From CAIXSC01 sp046349915 (lineage in GTDB: Bacteria > Planctomycetota > Planctomycetia > Pirellulales > Pirellulaceae), in NCBI GenBank assembly GCA_046349915.1, contig JAXMBL010000010.1, positions 1-64,000 on the forward strand: a stretch of DNA of 64,000 bases, given 5' to 3'. The position numbers and the translations under genes were made by a program. The notes under the pieces were generated by a model. It worked only from the letters and a program-made list of their open reading frames with translations, was not told the DNA's origin and ran no database searches. Shown here one piece after another: positions 45,943 through 55,490 of the stretch (the stretch's first letter is position 1; each line of letters opens with the position of its first letter).

Positions 45943-47274
45943 TTACTTCACCTTGTTGGGTTCGTACTTGTGGTCTCGCTTACGAATCACTTCCGCCGTC
46001 ACGATCTTGTCGGGTGCGATTTTGGCGGGAGCATCGGGATCGATCCGCTGCAACTTGGACAGCACGTCCATGCCCTGGATCACTCGACCAAACGCCGTGT
46101 GGCGTCCGTTCAAGTGGGGCGTGGGCACGAACGTCAAGAAGAACTGCGAGCCGCCGGTGTCCTTGCCCGCATGCGCCATGCTCAAAGTTCCCCGGAAGTG
46201 ATTCCGATGATTTTCCTTGTAGCATTCGCAGAAGATCTTGTAGCCAGCGTCGCCCGTGCCGTTGCCGATCGGGCAACCGCCTTGAGCCATGAAGTTCGGC
46301 AACACTCGATGGAACGTCTTCCCATCGTAGAACTTGCTCTCAACCAAACTGACGAAGTTCCCCACCGTCTCGGGTGCTTCGTTCTCGAAGAGCTCGATGA
46401 CAATGTCTCCCTTCGACGTCGACAACTTGACGCGGGGCAGGTCATCCTTTTCGGTCTCGGCCTTGCGAGTCGCTTCTTCCTTGGGCCACAGATCCTTGTA
46501 TTCGGCGACCGAACCTTGGAATTTCTTCGCCGTTTCGTTCGTCAAGGTGCCCGTCTCTTGCGCCTTCTTGAAGTACTCGTCGGCCTTGTCGAACTGATTC
46601 AGAGCAAACGCGGCGCTGCCGGCGAGCTGATACAGTTCGTTGATTTCGCACTGATTGTCGAGCAGGATTTGGGCGAGTTCGCTAGCTGCTTCAAAATCGT
46701 CTCGTTCAATCTTGTCGGCCACCACCTTCACCAGGAAGCGAGACAAGTTGAGGTCGACATTGGGTGCGGCCAAATAAGCCGCCTTCGCCAACTCTTGCAA
46801 CTCAGGCAATAGCTTTTCGCCCTTGGCGACTGTTTCATCCCACTGCTTTTGCAGCGAAGCGGTCTCCGCGTCCGGCGCTGTTTGGAACTTCGTGCGAATT
46901 TCACGCAGCGTCTTGAGCAGTGACTTCCACTCCGTCAGCTTGGCGTCAAACTTCTTGGGCGCATCGGGGTCGATCGCAGGCGACTCGCTGGCCGGTTTCT
47001 CAGCTGCCGGTTTCTCTGGGGCAGGCTTGTCAGCGGCCGGTTTCTCAGTCGGCTTTTCCGCAGCTGGTTTTTCAGCGGCAGGCTTGTCAGCTGGTTTTTC
47101 AGCAGGCTTCTCGGCGGGCTTTTCAGCGGCCGGCTTCTCGGCTGCCGGTTTTTCGGTGGCCGGTTGGTCCGTCTTGGCATCCTGGGCGGAGGAGCCGATC
47201 GGAACACCGAACCCGAACCACGCCGCCAAGGCCAGGCACAGAAGACCATGACTCACGCTCAATCGCGTTTTCAT
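45943..47274 (-). CDS. secreted cyclophilin-type peptidyl-prolyl isomerase with PAEK repeat linker
   Basis: About 443 residues from ATG 47274 (MKTRLSVSHG). A signal peptide (LLCLALAAWFGFGVPIGSSA) is followed by a ~75-residue low-complexity tract of EKPA repeats, probably an extended periplasmic spacer. A helical TPR-like region (about 110-265) precedes a cyclophilin domain with TFHRVLPNFMAQGG, GGSQFFLTFVPTPHLN and TAFGRVIQGMD. It is a paralogue of the downstream gene at 44609-45760. The 150-base gap before rsmD is divergent and should hold promoters. Confidence 0.85.
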   Translation of the reverse strand: MKTRLSVSHGLLCLALAAWFGFGVPIGSSAQDAKTDQPATEKPAAEKPAAEKPAEKPAEKPADKPAAEKPAAEKPTEKPAADKPAPEKPAAEKPASESPAIDPDAPKKFDAKLTEWKSLLKTLREIRTKFQTAPDAETASLQKQWDETVAKGEKLLPELQELAKAAYLAAPNVDLNLSRFLVKVVADKIERDDFEAASELAQILLDNQCEINELYQLAGSAAFALNQFDKADEYFKKAQETGTLTNETAKKFQGSVAEYKDLWPKEEATRKAETEKDDLPRVKLSTSKGDIVIELFENEAPETVGNFVSLVESKFYDGKTFHRVLPNFMAQGGCPIGNGTGDAGYKIFCECYKENHRNHFRGTLSMAHAGKDTGGSQFFLTFVPTPHLNGRHTAFGRVIQGMDVLSKLQRIDPDAPAKIAPDKIVTAEVIRKRDHKYEPNKVK

Positions 47275-47427
47275 CGCACTCACTCCTGTGAATAGCAATT
47301 GTGAAAATAGTAGGAACGAACCGGATACGAGTCCTCGCCGAACTTCGGCGAGAAATGTTCATGATGCTTCGCGTTTCGCGACCTAAAAGCTTATCATAGA
47401 GAGCTTTCCCGGAAAGGTCCCCGGTTC

Positions 47428-48138
47428 ATGAAACGCTCGCGCCGCACTTCTTCGATCCCCGCCGCCTTCCAACCCCATGAGCCGTCGGAGGCGGGAACGC
47501 CGTCTCTCAGCAACCCTCACGCCGTGGGAGGCGTCCGAATTATTGGCGGCACATTGCGAGGACGTACTCTGCCGTTCGGCGCCGATCCGCATGTTCGTCC
47601 CATGAAGGACCGCGTGCGAGAGGCGGTCTTCAACCTGCTGGCGGACGACGTTAAAGGCCGACAGGTTATCGACTTATTTGCGGGCACGGGAGTGTTGGGG
47701 TTCGAGGCGATTAGCCGCGGCGCCTCGCGCGCCCTGCTGTTGGAACGCCATTTCCCGACCGCCAAAGCCATTCGCCGTCATGCCGAGGCGCTCGAAATCG
47801 GGGACCGCATGGAAGTGGTCGCGGCCGACACGTTTGTTTGGGTGCGACGTCTTGTCGACGGCCTGCTGATGGGGCCCGACGGTCGCCCGCTCGATATGCT
47901 CGTACAATTGACCCAACTCCCGTGGCTCGTTTTCTGCTGCCCTCCCTACGTACTGTACGCACAGCGCTGCGACGAAATGCTTCAACTCATCGTACAACTC
48001 ATCCAACTGGCGCCACCCGGCAGTCAATTTGTTGTCGAGAGCGACGAGCGTTTCGATCCAGGAATGTTGCTCGACGCCGACCAATGGCTTGTGAGGCAGT
48101 ACCCACCCGCGACGATCGCTATGCGCCGATTCCCCTAA
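47428..48138 (+). CDS. rsmD: RsmD, 16S rRNA guanine-N2 methyltransferase
   Basis: A 236-residue protein. Family motifs are VRIIGGTLRGR, HVRPMKDRVREAVFNLL, DLFAGTGVLGFEAISRGA (SAM binding) and LLERH. It methylates G966 of 16S rRNA. The catalytic motif, normally D/N-P-P-Y, reads CCPPYVLY here, with Cys in the usual Asp/Asn position, and a ~15-residue insertion precedes it. The N-terminal ~30 residues are a non-conserved extension. Confidence 0.8.
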   Translation: MKRSRRTSSIPAAFQPHEPSEAGTPSLSNPHAVGGVRIIGGTLRGRTLPFGADPHVRPMKDRVREAVFNLLADDVKGRQVIDLFAGTGVLGFEAISRGASRALLLERHFPTAKAIRRHAEALEIGDRMEVVAADTFVWVRRLVDGLLMGPDGRPLDMLVQLTQLPWLVFCCPPYVLYAQRCDEMLQLIVQLIQLAPPGSQFVVESDERFDPGMLLDADQWLVRQYPPATIAMRRFP

Positions 48139-48172
48139 CGCTCAATCCCCGCACTCCTTGGAAGACCCTCTC

Positions 48173-48595
48173 ATGAACTGTCCCCAATGCGGCGCCGTCA
48201 ACTCCGCCGAAGCGACTCACTGCGGCCGTTGTGGAGCAGTACTGAACGCCCCGCCTGTTCAGGGTCCAATGAACCCTTACGCCAGCCCAACACCCCACTA
48301 TCCACCACCCGGTGCCTATGGAACCAACGACGAAGCTCTGAAATATGTGGTGCCCATCGGCGTCTCGCCCTGGGCAGTCGCCGCTGGCTACCTCGGACTC
48401 GTGTCACCCATCTGCCTCGGCGCGACCGGTCCCTTCGCGATCATTTTCGCCGTGCTCGCCTTCATGCAGATCAAGAAGAATCCCAAGCTGGGAGGCAAGG
48501 TCCGAGCAATCGTCGGGATTATCTTCGGGGCGTTTGGAACACTGATGCTGATCGGTTTCCTGATCGCGATGATCGGAAACCTTGCCCGCGTTTAA
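48173..48595 (+). CDS. zinc-ribbon DUF4190 membrane protein
   Basis: About 140 residues. An N-terminal zinc ribbon (CPQCGAVNSAEATHCGRCG) is followed by a proline-rich linker and two membrane segments (VAAGYLGLVSPICLGATGPF, IVGIIFGAFGTLMLIGFLIA) separated by a basic loop. This is the DUF4190 layout, common in planctomycetes and of unknown function. ATG 48173 is chosen over an upstream TTG because the zinc ribbon begins at once. Confidence 0.65.
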   Translation: MNCPQCGAVNSAEATHCGRCGAVLNAPPVQGPMNPYASPTPHYPPPGAYGTNDEALKYVVPIGVSPWAVAAGYLGLVSPICLGATGPFAIIFAVLAFMQIKKNPKLGGKVRAIVGIIFGAFGTLMLIGFLIAMIGNLARV

Positions 48596-48762
48596 GGACT
48601 GAATCCGAATACTGCTGACCCGATTAGTGAGAATCAGCGACGATTAGTATTCTCTTATTCTTACCGGCGCAGGACGTTAAGCATGGGAACACTGATCTTC
48701 ACTGATCGTCACTAATGAAATTCAGGTAACTGACATTCAGGTAACTTGAATTCAGGCCAGCA

Positions 48763-49158
48763 CTAGCCGCCTGCGGCCTTCAATTCGGCCAAGTGTTGAG
48801 CGGTCCCGACCAAGCGGTCCCAGTTCTGTTGAATGTACTCGGGCGGACCGCCGACTTGAGCCATCACGGTCGCCGCCATCTCCAACGGCACCATTTCAAT
48901 GGCGTCCCAGGGACACACGGTCAATTCGTAAGGATTCGACTTCTTGCCGGGAATGTGCACGCAAACTTCACAGCCCACACACCGCTCAAGATCGATCTCG
49001 CACCAAGCCTGATTCCCCTTCACGCCATGGGCGAGTTGGTTGAAGTTGATGCAATCAACCGGGCACACCTCGCGGCACGATTCGCAACCCGTGCAATTGT
49101 CCGCATTGATGATGGCCACTTCCTTGGGCAACTTTTTACGGGGACCTTGCTTCGCCAT
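48763..49158 (-). CDS. 2x[4Fe-4S] ferredoxin-like protein
   Basis: A 131-residue protein. The first cluster is bound by CTGCESCREVCPVDC, the second by CVGCEVC with a distant VCPWD, the intervening loop (IPGKKSNPYELT) being longer than usual. The C-terminal ~40 residues are a helical extension. It is a soluble electron carrier; no redox partner gene is adjacent. Confidence 0.75.
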   Translation of the reverse strand: MAKQGPRKKLPKEVAIINADNCTGCESCREVCPVDCINFNQLAHGVKGNQAWCEIDLERCVGCEVCVHIPGKKSNPYELTVCPWDAIEMVPLEMAATVMAQVGGPPEYIQQNWDRLVGTAQHLAELKAAGG

Positions 49159-49533
49159 CGTTTGTCGCTCGGTTAAGTGTCAGGTGCGGTTCAACTTCAG
49201 CCAGCACTACGCCTACAGCCAACGCCGTGTCCACCCACTCGATCATCTCTTCAACTCGATCGAGCAGTCAACAAACTGGGCAGTTGAGGAAGACGAGCGA
49301 AAACAGGCAAATTCCCTGAAGAGTTTGCCCCGAGACGCTCGACGCCTTCTACCATCGGCCGATTTTCACAGCGGACGTTGTGAAAAATTATAGACGCCAC
49401 GCCCGAGGCGGCAATAGGGATCGAGCATCGCTGGGCCTGTCGCATTCCGTTGCTTTGCCCCTTAGTTTGGGGTAGTATCAGAGCGAGCTTATGGGTCGGC
49501 GGCAGATGACGTAGCTCCTTGCGGCTATTGGCG
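49159..49533. other. divergent intergenic region
   Basis: About 375 bases between the divergently transcribed ferredoxin and DUF1549 genes. No coding frame is convincing. It should contain both promoters. I could not pick a reliable -35/-10 pair. Confidence 0.4.
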
Positions 49534-51753
49534 ATGAGGCGACGAATGAAAATCCTCTTGTACGGACGACCGCGAGCCTTGACGTTTTGCTCGCTGCTTT
49601 CCTTCGTCAGTCTCGCGTTGGTCTCCCATCCCGCCGAATTGTTCGGGGCCGAGCCGATTCGGGCCGACTTTGGACAGGACGTAGTGCCTCTGTTGAGTCG
49701 CTACGGGTGCAACGCGGGCGGCTGTCACGGCAAGGCGAGCGGGCAGAATGGGTTCAAGCTGTCGCTGTTCGGCTTTGATGTCGCCTTCGATCATGAGGTG
49801 ATTGTCAACCAAGCCCGAGGGCGTCGCGTGTTTCCCGCTTCGCCCGAGAACAGTTTGTTGCTGACAAAGGCCACCGGCCAGACGCCTCATGGAGGCGGCA
49901 AGCGGTTCGAAGTGGGCAGTCCCGCTTACCAGACCATTCGCGATTGGATTGCCGCGGGAGCTCGCCCCGCTGACGCAGCGGCGCCTCGCTTGGTCCGGCT
50001 GCATTTGGAGCCGAAAACTCGAGTCTTTCAGGCGGACGAAACAGTGGCCCTGCGAGTCGAGGCGGAGTACACCGACGGCACTCGCCGCGAGGTCACCCAG
50101 CAGTCCCAATTTTCGAGCAATCTGGACGTCGTCGCGACGGTCAACGAAGACGGGGTCGTGCGATCGGGGGAAGAGAAGGGGGAAGCGGTGGTGATGGCCC
50201 GCTTCCAAGGAGAAGTGGGTACTTTTCGAGCGATTCTTCCGCATGGCTCGCCGCTTGCCGATATCCCCGGGTTCACGCCCAACAACTACATCGACGAGCA
50301 TGTGCGGACGAAGTGGAAACAACTTGGTCTGCTCCCATCGCCCTCGGCGGATGACGCCACGTTCTTGCGTCGCGTGACGATCGACTTGTGTGGTCGCTTG
50401 CCGACGGTCGAGGAGTCGCGAGCATTCCTCGCGGACAACTCGCCGGACAAGCGTCGCGTGTTGATCGACCGACTCTTGGAATCGCCCGACTACCCGGCCT
50501 ATTTCGCGCTACGTTGGGGTTCCATCCTGCGTAATTCGAATCTGGCGGGCTCCGAGCAAGCCGCCTACGCATTCCACAACTGGATTAAGGACCTGATCGC
50601 CAGGAACCGTCCTTACGACGAAATGGTCCGGGGAATCGTGGCGGCCGCCGGCGAATGGCAGGATGCACCTGCCATTAATTGGTACTGGCAAAGTCGAGAC
50701 GATCAACTGCACCAAGTGACCGCCGATACGGCTCAAGTGTTCCTTGGCCTGCGTTTGCAATGCGCTCGCTGCCACCATCATCCGTACGAGCGTTGGGGAC
50801 AGGCCGATTACTTTGGCCTCGCGGGCTTCTTCACTCGCTTGGGCCGGAAGGGGTTTGGTCAACCGCCGCCGTACTTCGCCTCGGCCACGGTCACGACGGG
50901 TGAACGCAACCCGCTGACAGGTAAAGCTCCCGAGCCGAAGTACTTGGACGGCCCCGAAGCCAAGTTTGGTCCCGATGAGGATCCGCGACACGGTTTGGTC
51001 GACTGGATGGCGAAGCCCGATAATCCATTCTTCGCTCGAGTTTTCGTCAATCGGCTGTGGGGACATTTCCTGGGACGAGGGCTGGTGCACGAAGTCGACG
51101 ACATGCGGGAAACCAATCCCCCGTCGAACCCAGAACTGCTCGACGCGCTCGCTCGCGACTTCGTCGAACACAAGTTCGACATGAAGCACATGACGCGGCT
51201 GATCCTGAATAGTCGGGTCTATCAACTGTCGTCCGAGCCCACGCCGAACAATCAACACGATCGCCAAAACTTCGCGCGTTACTACGGACGACGGCTCGTT
51301 TCCGAGGTCTTTTTGGATGCTGTCGATCAAGCGACGGGCTCAAAGACTCGCTTCAATGGCGTCAGCTCACAGGCGCGAGCCGTCGATTTGCCGCACGAGG
51401 GCTTCGGCTCGTACTTTCTCGACACTTTCGATCGCCCTCGCCGCGTGACTAGCTGCGAGTGCGAACGTTCGAGCGGCGCGACGCTGGCCCAAGTGCTTTT
51501 GTTGGCCAATTCGGACGAGATCGAGAACAAACTTGCGGCCGGAGAAGGGCGTATCGCTCGACTGCTAGCCGATAAGAAACCCATGAAGGATGCGGTCGAC
51601 GAGTTGTATTTGGCAACGCTGGTACGCTACCCGCGAGCCGACGAACTGGCGACCGCTCTTCCGTATGTGGATGAGGCGAAAGACAAGGCGCAGGCGCTGC
51701 AAGACCTGTTGTGGACGCTGCTGAATTCGCGCGAGTTTATGTTCAATCATTGA
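49534..51753 (+). CDS. secreted DUF1549/DUF1553 protein
   Basis: About 739 residues from ATG 49534. The signal peptide is LTFCSLLSFVSLALVSHPAELFGA. Just after it, YGCNAGGCHGKASGQNGFKL is a heme-like Cys-His motif of planctomycete cytochrome-type N-domains. An Ig-like region (about 165-240) precedes DUF1549 (270-470, with CARCHHHPYERWG, a CxxCH) and DUF1553 (500-735). Paired DUF1549/1553-DUF1501 genes are a hallmark of Planctomycetes and are thought to act in extracellular polymer breakdown. The DUF1501 gene follows. Confidence 0.8.
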   Translation: MRRRMKILLYGRPRALTFCSLLSFVSLALVSHPAELFGAEPIRADFGQDVVPLLSRYGCNAGGCHGKASGQNGFKLSLFGFDVAFDHEVIVNQARGRRVFPASPENSLLLTKATGQTPHGGGKRFEVGSPAYQTIRDWIAAGARPADAAAPRLVRLHLEPKTRVFQADETVALRVEAEYTDGTRREVTQQSQFSSNLDVVATVNEDGVVRSGEEKGEAVVMARFQGEVGTFRAILPHGSPLADIPGFTPNNYIDEHVRTKWKQLGLLPSPSADDATFLRRVTIDLCGRLPTVEESRAFLADNSPDKRRVLIDRLLESPDYPAYFALRWGSILRNSNLAGSEQAAYAFHNWIKDLIARNRPYDEMVRGIVAAAGEWQDAPAINWYWQSRDDQLHQVTADTAQVFLGLRLQCARCHHHPYERWGQADYFGLAGFFTRLGRKGFGQPPPYFASATVTTGERNPLTGKAPEPKYLDGPEAKFGPDEDPRHGLVDWMAKPDNPFFARVFVNRLWGHFLGRGLVHEVDDMRETNPPSNPELLDALARDFVEHKFDMKHMTRLILNSRVYQLSSEPTPNNQHDRQNFARYYGRRLVSEVFLDAVDQATGSKTRFNGVSSQARAVDLPHEGFGSYFLDTFDRPRRVTSCECERSSGATLAQVLLLANSDEIENKLAAGEGRIARLLADKKPMKDAVDELYLATLVRYPRADELATALPYVDEAKDKAQALQDLLWTLLNSREFMFNH

Positions 51754-51783
51754 GGCTGGAGACTTGAGGCTGGAGACTTGAGG
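51751..51783. repeat. 14-bp tandem repeat after DUF1549 gene
   Basis: Two and a third copies of TGAGGCTGGAGACT. The first TGA is the stop codon of the preceding gene. Confidence 0.75.
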
Positions 51784-51888
51784 AAAGAAGGATCGGACGG
51801 AGTGGCGGGCCGTTATCGTGAGGTGGAATCCGCCAAAATTCCTCCCGTAAGAAAAATTGCGCCGAAGACGGCGTAGGAGACTTTTGTC

Positions 51889-53208
51889 ATGCTCGACTTG
51901 ATCGGACGAGGGTATCGCACTTGCGATGGTGTCACTCGGCGGAGTTTCCTGCGAGTGGGCGGACTGGGGGTTGGCGGCGTTGCCCTGCCCGAACTGTTGC
52001 GGCTGCGGGCGGAAGGCGCCGTGCCGAACCAGCGCAAGGCGGTCATCTTGATCTGGCAGGCGGGTGGGCCGAGTCACCTGGACATGTACGATCTGAAGCC
52101 TGACGCACCGGCCGAGTTCCGGGGCGAGTTCCGCCCGATCGCCACGAACGTGCCAGGGATCGATGTGGGCGAGCACTTGCCGTTGCAGTCGCGGATCATG
52201 GACAAGATGTCGATCGTGCGATCGGGCTGCCACACGAACGCGGGCCATGGCATGGGTTCTCAGTGGATGCTGACCGGTTGGCAACCCACGATCGAAGTGA
52301 ACGACAACATCTTCCCCTGCATGGGTTCGGTCGTGGCGAGGATGAAGGGGCCCAACGAGCCGGGTCTGCCTGCTTACGTCAATCTGCCACGTCCGTTGGG
52401 CTTGGGTAAAGCCGCCTACTTAGGCGCGTCGTTCAATCCCTTCTCGCCCGACAGCGATCCCAACAATGACGGCTTTCAGGTCCGAAATCTGAAGCTGACC
52501 AGCCGAGTCGATCTCGCGCGACTGGACCGCCGCGAAACACTCCTCAAGAAACTCGATGGCATCCGGCGCGACGTCGACACCAAGGGGGACATTGTCGGCA
52601 TCGACAAGTTCTACCGCGACGCGCTCGAAATGGTGACCAACGACAAAGCCCAGAAGGCGTTCGACGTGCGGGCGGAGGAAGCCAAGCTGCGTGATGAATA
52701 TGGTCGCAATGATTTAGGGCAAAGCTGCTTGCTCGCCCGGCGGCTGGTCGAAGCGGGCGTCACCTTTGTCGCGATCCAAGCGGGCGGCGGCTGGGATACG
52801 CACGGCGATAACTTCAAGCAATTGAAAGACAGCTTGCTGCCGAAATACGACAGAGCCGTAACGGCGCTGGTGAACGACTTGTACGACCGTGGGCTGCAAA
52901 ATGACGTACTCGTGATGGCGATGGGCGAATTCGGTCGCACGCCGCGGATCAACGGCGGCGCCGGCCGCGATCACTGGCCGCAGGCGATGTCGGTGCTGTA
53001 CGCCGGCGGCGGCTTGCGCATGGGACAAGTCGTCGGCGCCACGAATGACAAGGCCGAGTATCCGACGACGAAGCCCGCCACGCCCGGTTGCCTCCTCTCG
53101 ACCATGTATCACGTGTTGGGGATCAACCACAAGCATGTCTTCTACGATCAGGCGAACCGTCCCTTGCCGATCCTGAACGAAGGACAACCAATCGCGGATC
53201 TGATCTAA
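51889..53208 (+). CDS. DUF1501 family protein, Tat-exported
   Basis: A 439-residue protein. The N-terminus has a twin-arginine signal (TRRSFLRVGGLGVGG). The body is the DUF1501 (alkaline-phosphatase/sulfatase-like) domain, with LIWQAGGPSHLDMYDLKPDA, AGHGMGSQWMLTG, GGWDTHGDNF and MAMGEFGRTPRING. It follows the DUF1549 gene, with which it is usually paired. Substrate is unknown. Confidence 0.85.
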   Translation: MLDLIGRGYRTCDGVTRRSFLRVGGLGVGGVALPELLRLRAEGAVPNQRKAVILIWQAGGPSHLDMYDLKPDAPAEFRGEFRPIATNVPGIDVGEHLPLQSRIMDKMSIVRSGCHTNAGHGMGSQWMLTGWQPTIEVNDNIFPCMGSVVARMKGPNEPGLPAYVNLPRPLGLGKAAYLGASFNPFSPDSDPNNDGFQVRNLKLTSRVDLARLDRRETLLKKLDGIRRDVDTKGDIVGIDKFYRDALEMVTNDKAQKAFDVRAEEAKLRDEYGRNDLGQSCLLARRLVEAGVTFVAIQAGGGWDTHGDNFKQLKDSLLPKYDRAVTALVNDLYDRGLQNDVLVMAMGEFGRTPRINGGAGRDHWPQAMSVLYAGGGLRMGQVVGATNDKAEYPTTKPATPGCLLSTMYHVLGINHKHVFYDQANRPLPILNEGQPIADLI

Positions 53209-53241
53209 AAACCACGAGCACCTTGATGGCGGGACGCACCC

Positions 53242-55461
53242 ATGTCACACCTCCGACGTTATCGCCGTCGCCTGCGAGTTTCCGTTGCTTTTCTCACTCG
53301 ATCGATAAACCTCGGGATGCGGTTGGTCGCCGTGGCAAGTCTCGCGACTGTTGCCTTGTGGCTGACCGCGACGCCAGTGCTCGCGGAACTTCCCATGCCG
53401 CGTTTCGATCGCTTGGCGCCGCTGGGCGGCGTAGCCGGTGCGACGGTGGAAGTCGAAGTGCTCGGCGCGGACTTGGATGAGGCGACTCGCCTGGTATTCG
53501 ACCACCCAGGATTGTCGGCGACACCGGTGGAAGGCAAGGATCGACGCTTCAAAATCGCCATCGCGGCGGATATGACGACAGGAACCTATGATGCTTGGTT
53601 GGTGGGCAAATATGGCGTGAGCAACCCGCGGATATTCGCGGTGCTGCGCGATCTGACCGATGTCGCGGAAGTCGAGCCGAACAACAGTCCCGACAAGGCT
53701 CAGGCCTTGGTCATCAACTCGGTCGTCCACGGCTCATCCGACCAGAACGATCAGGATGTGTTTCGCTTTTCTGCGCGACTGGGACAACGTCTGACCGTGC
53801 AATGCCGAGCCGGTAAACTCGACTCGGCGCTCGACCCCATCGTCACGCTGACAAACTCCCAGGGAACCTTGATCGCCGCCAACGGCGATTACTTTGGACG
53901 CGACCCTCTGATCGATTTCGTGGCGCCTGCCGACGGCGACTACTTCGCGTCGCTCAGCGATCTGTCGTATCGAGGCGGCCATCAGTACGAACTGATTGTG
54001 AGCGACGCGCCGCAGATCGAAAACGCCTTCCCTCGCGCGGTGCGAGCGGGCGAAACGACGGAGTTGACGTTCTTTGGTCGAAACCTGGGAGGCGGCGCGG
54101 CGGCGGGGAGTCGTCGAGTCAACGATTTGCCGTTGGACGAATTGCGCATCGCCGTGACTCCTCCGGCCGAAGTGATCGACAGAGGCGCCTTCCTGTTCCG
54201 CGAACATCCCACCGACCATACGACTCTGCCCACCGCCGCCACCTGTACGTTGCGCGGTTTTCAGGTACTGACCGGTTTGCCTCGCGAACTGGGACCAGCC
54301 GTCGCACTGGTGGTGAGCGAGCAGCCCGTGACGTTGGAAAAAGAACCGAATGACACGCCCGAGACGGCTCAGCGCGTGGAGCTGCCCCTGATGGCGAGCG
54401 GTCGCTTGGATAACGCTCGCGACGGAGACTGGTTCGAGTTCGGACCGGTGGAAGCGGGGACTTACTATGTCGACGTTTATTGCGAGCGGATCGGAGGTCG
54501 AGCCGATCCGTATGTCGCGGTGGTGGATGAACAGGGGAACCGAGTCAGCGAGTTGGATGACTATGGTCATCGCGTGAATGCGTTCGATGGCCATTTGCGC
54601 GACCCTTCGGGATCGGTGAATCTCGCGGCCAACAAGAAGTATCGGTTATTGGTGCAAGATCGTTATCGGCGCGGCGGCGATCGATATCAATACGTGTTGT
54701 CGGTGCGTAAGGGGAATCCCGATTTCTTTGTCGCGGCGATGCACCGTCAGAATCCCGGCCCAGGCGGGCTGACCGTGGGTCGCGGCGGCGCGAGCTATCT
54801 GGATGTCGTGATTCACAACCAGGAGGGATTTGCTGGCCCGGTGACCATTGAGGCGGAGAATCCGCCGGCCGGATTGCAGGTTGAGCCGACGGTCATTCAC
54901 GGCAACTCGGGGGTCGTCGTGGTGCGAGCCGACGAAAACGCACCCGATTCGTTGGGCGAGTTGAGGTTAGTGGCGACGGGACTACGAGGAGAGCAGTCCG
55001 TGCGACGAGCCGTTCGACCTTACACTCGAGTCTCGAACGACACGAATTATCAGTCGAGTCGACCAATGCGGCAGCTACCATTCGCGATTCGCGATGTAGC
55101 GCCGTTTGTCGTTCAATTTGATCCGGCCGTGGTGAGCGTCGAGGCGGGAAAGAAGGTGGACATTCGCTTGAAGCTTCAGCGACGCTGGCCCGACGCGGTC
55201 AACGCCGTGAACATTCAGCCTCTGTCGTTCCCTGGCAACTTCAAGTTGGGCAATCAGGAATTCAAGCCCGATACGAAGGAATTGACCGCCTCGCTCGAGG
55301 TGACCGGTGGCACTCGACCAGGCGAGTATTCGCTAGTGGTGCAATGTCAGAGCCAGGTGCCGTTTCAGAAGGATTTGAAGTCGAACGCGAAGCCAAATAC
55401 ACTCGTGGCCTTGCCGAGTTTGCCTTTACGAGTCACGGTGACGGCGCCACCCGCGAAGTAA
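53242..55461 (+). CDS. secreted protein with pre-peptidase C-type beta domains
   Basis: A 739-residue protein. Signal peptide ATVALWLTATPVLA follows a basic leader. Two PPC-like domains are marked by EVEPNNSPDKAQAL (about 155) and LEKEPNDTPETAQRVELPL (about 370), each with a DVFRF or DWFEFG strand. Further beta domains make the C-terminus. PPC domains are usually attached to secreted enzymes, but no catalytic domain was seen here. It follows the DUF1501 gene by 33 bases, so it is probably co-transcribed and acts in the same extracellular process. Confidence 0.7.
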   Translation: MSHLRRYRRRLRVSVAFLTRSINLGMRLVAVASLATVALWLTATPVLAELPMPRFDRLAPLGGVAGATVEVEVLGADLDEATRLVFDHPGLSATPVEGKDRRFKIAIAADMTTGTYDAWLVGKYGVSNPRIFAVLRDLTDVAEVEPNNSPDKAQALVINSVVHGSSDQNDQDVFRFSARLGQRLTVQCRAGKLDSALDPIVTLTNSQGTLIAANGDYFGRDPLIDFVAPADGDYFASLSDLSYRGGHQYELIVSDAPQIENAFPRAVRAGETTELTFFGRNLGGGAAAGSRRVNDLPLDELRIAVTPPAEVIDRGAFLFREHPTDHTTLPTAATCTLRGFQVLTGLPRELGPAVALVVSEQPVTLEKEPNDTPETAQRVELPLMASGRLDNARDGDWFEFGPVEAGTYYVDVYCERIGGRADPYVAVVDEQGNRVSELDDYGHRVNAFDGHLRDPSGSVNLAANKKYRLLVQDRYRRGGDRYQYVLSVRKGNPDFFVAAMHRQNPGPGGLTVGRGGASYLDVVIHNQEGFAGPVTIEAENPPAGLQVEPTVIHGNSGVVVVRADENAPDSLGELRLVATGLRGEQSVRRAVRPYTRVSNDTNYQSSRPMRQLPFAIRDVAPFVVQFDPAVVSVEAGKKVDIRLKLQRRWPDAVNAVNIQPLSFPGNFKLGNQEFKPDTKELTASLEVTGGTRPGEYSLVVQCQSQVPFQKDLKSNAKPNTLVALPSLPLRVTVTAPPAK

Positions 55462-55490
55462 TTGACGCGTTCGATTTTGAGACCCGCTTC

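Noticed and set aside
45532..46812. 426-residue frame opposite the two cyclophilins
   Set aside because: It spans two genes and their intergenic gap antisense; composition is shadow-like.
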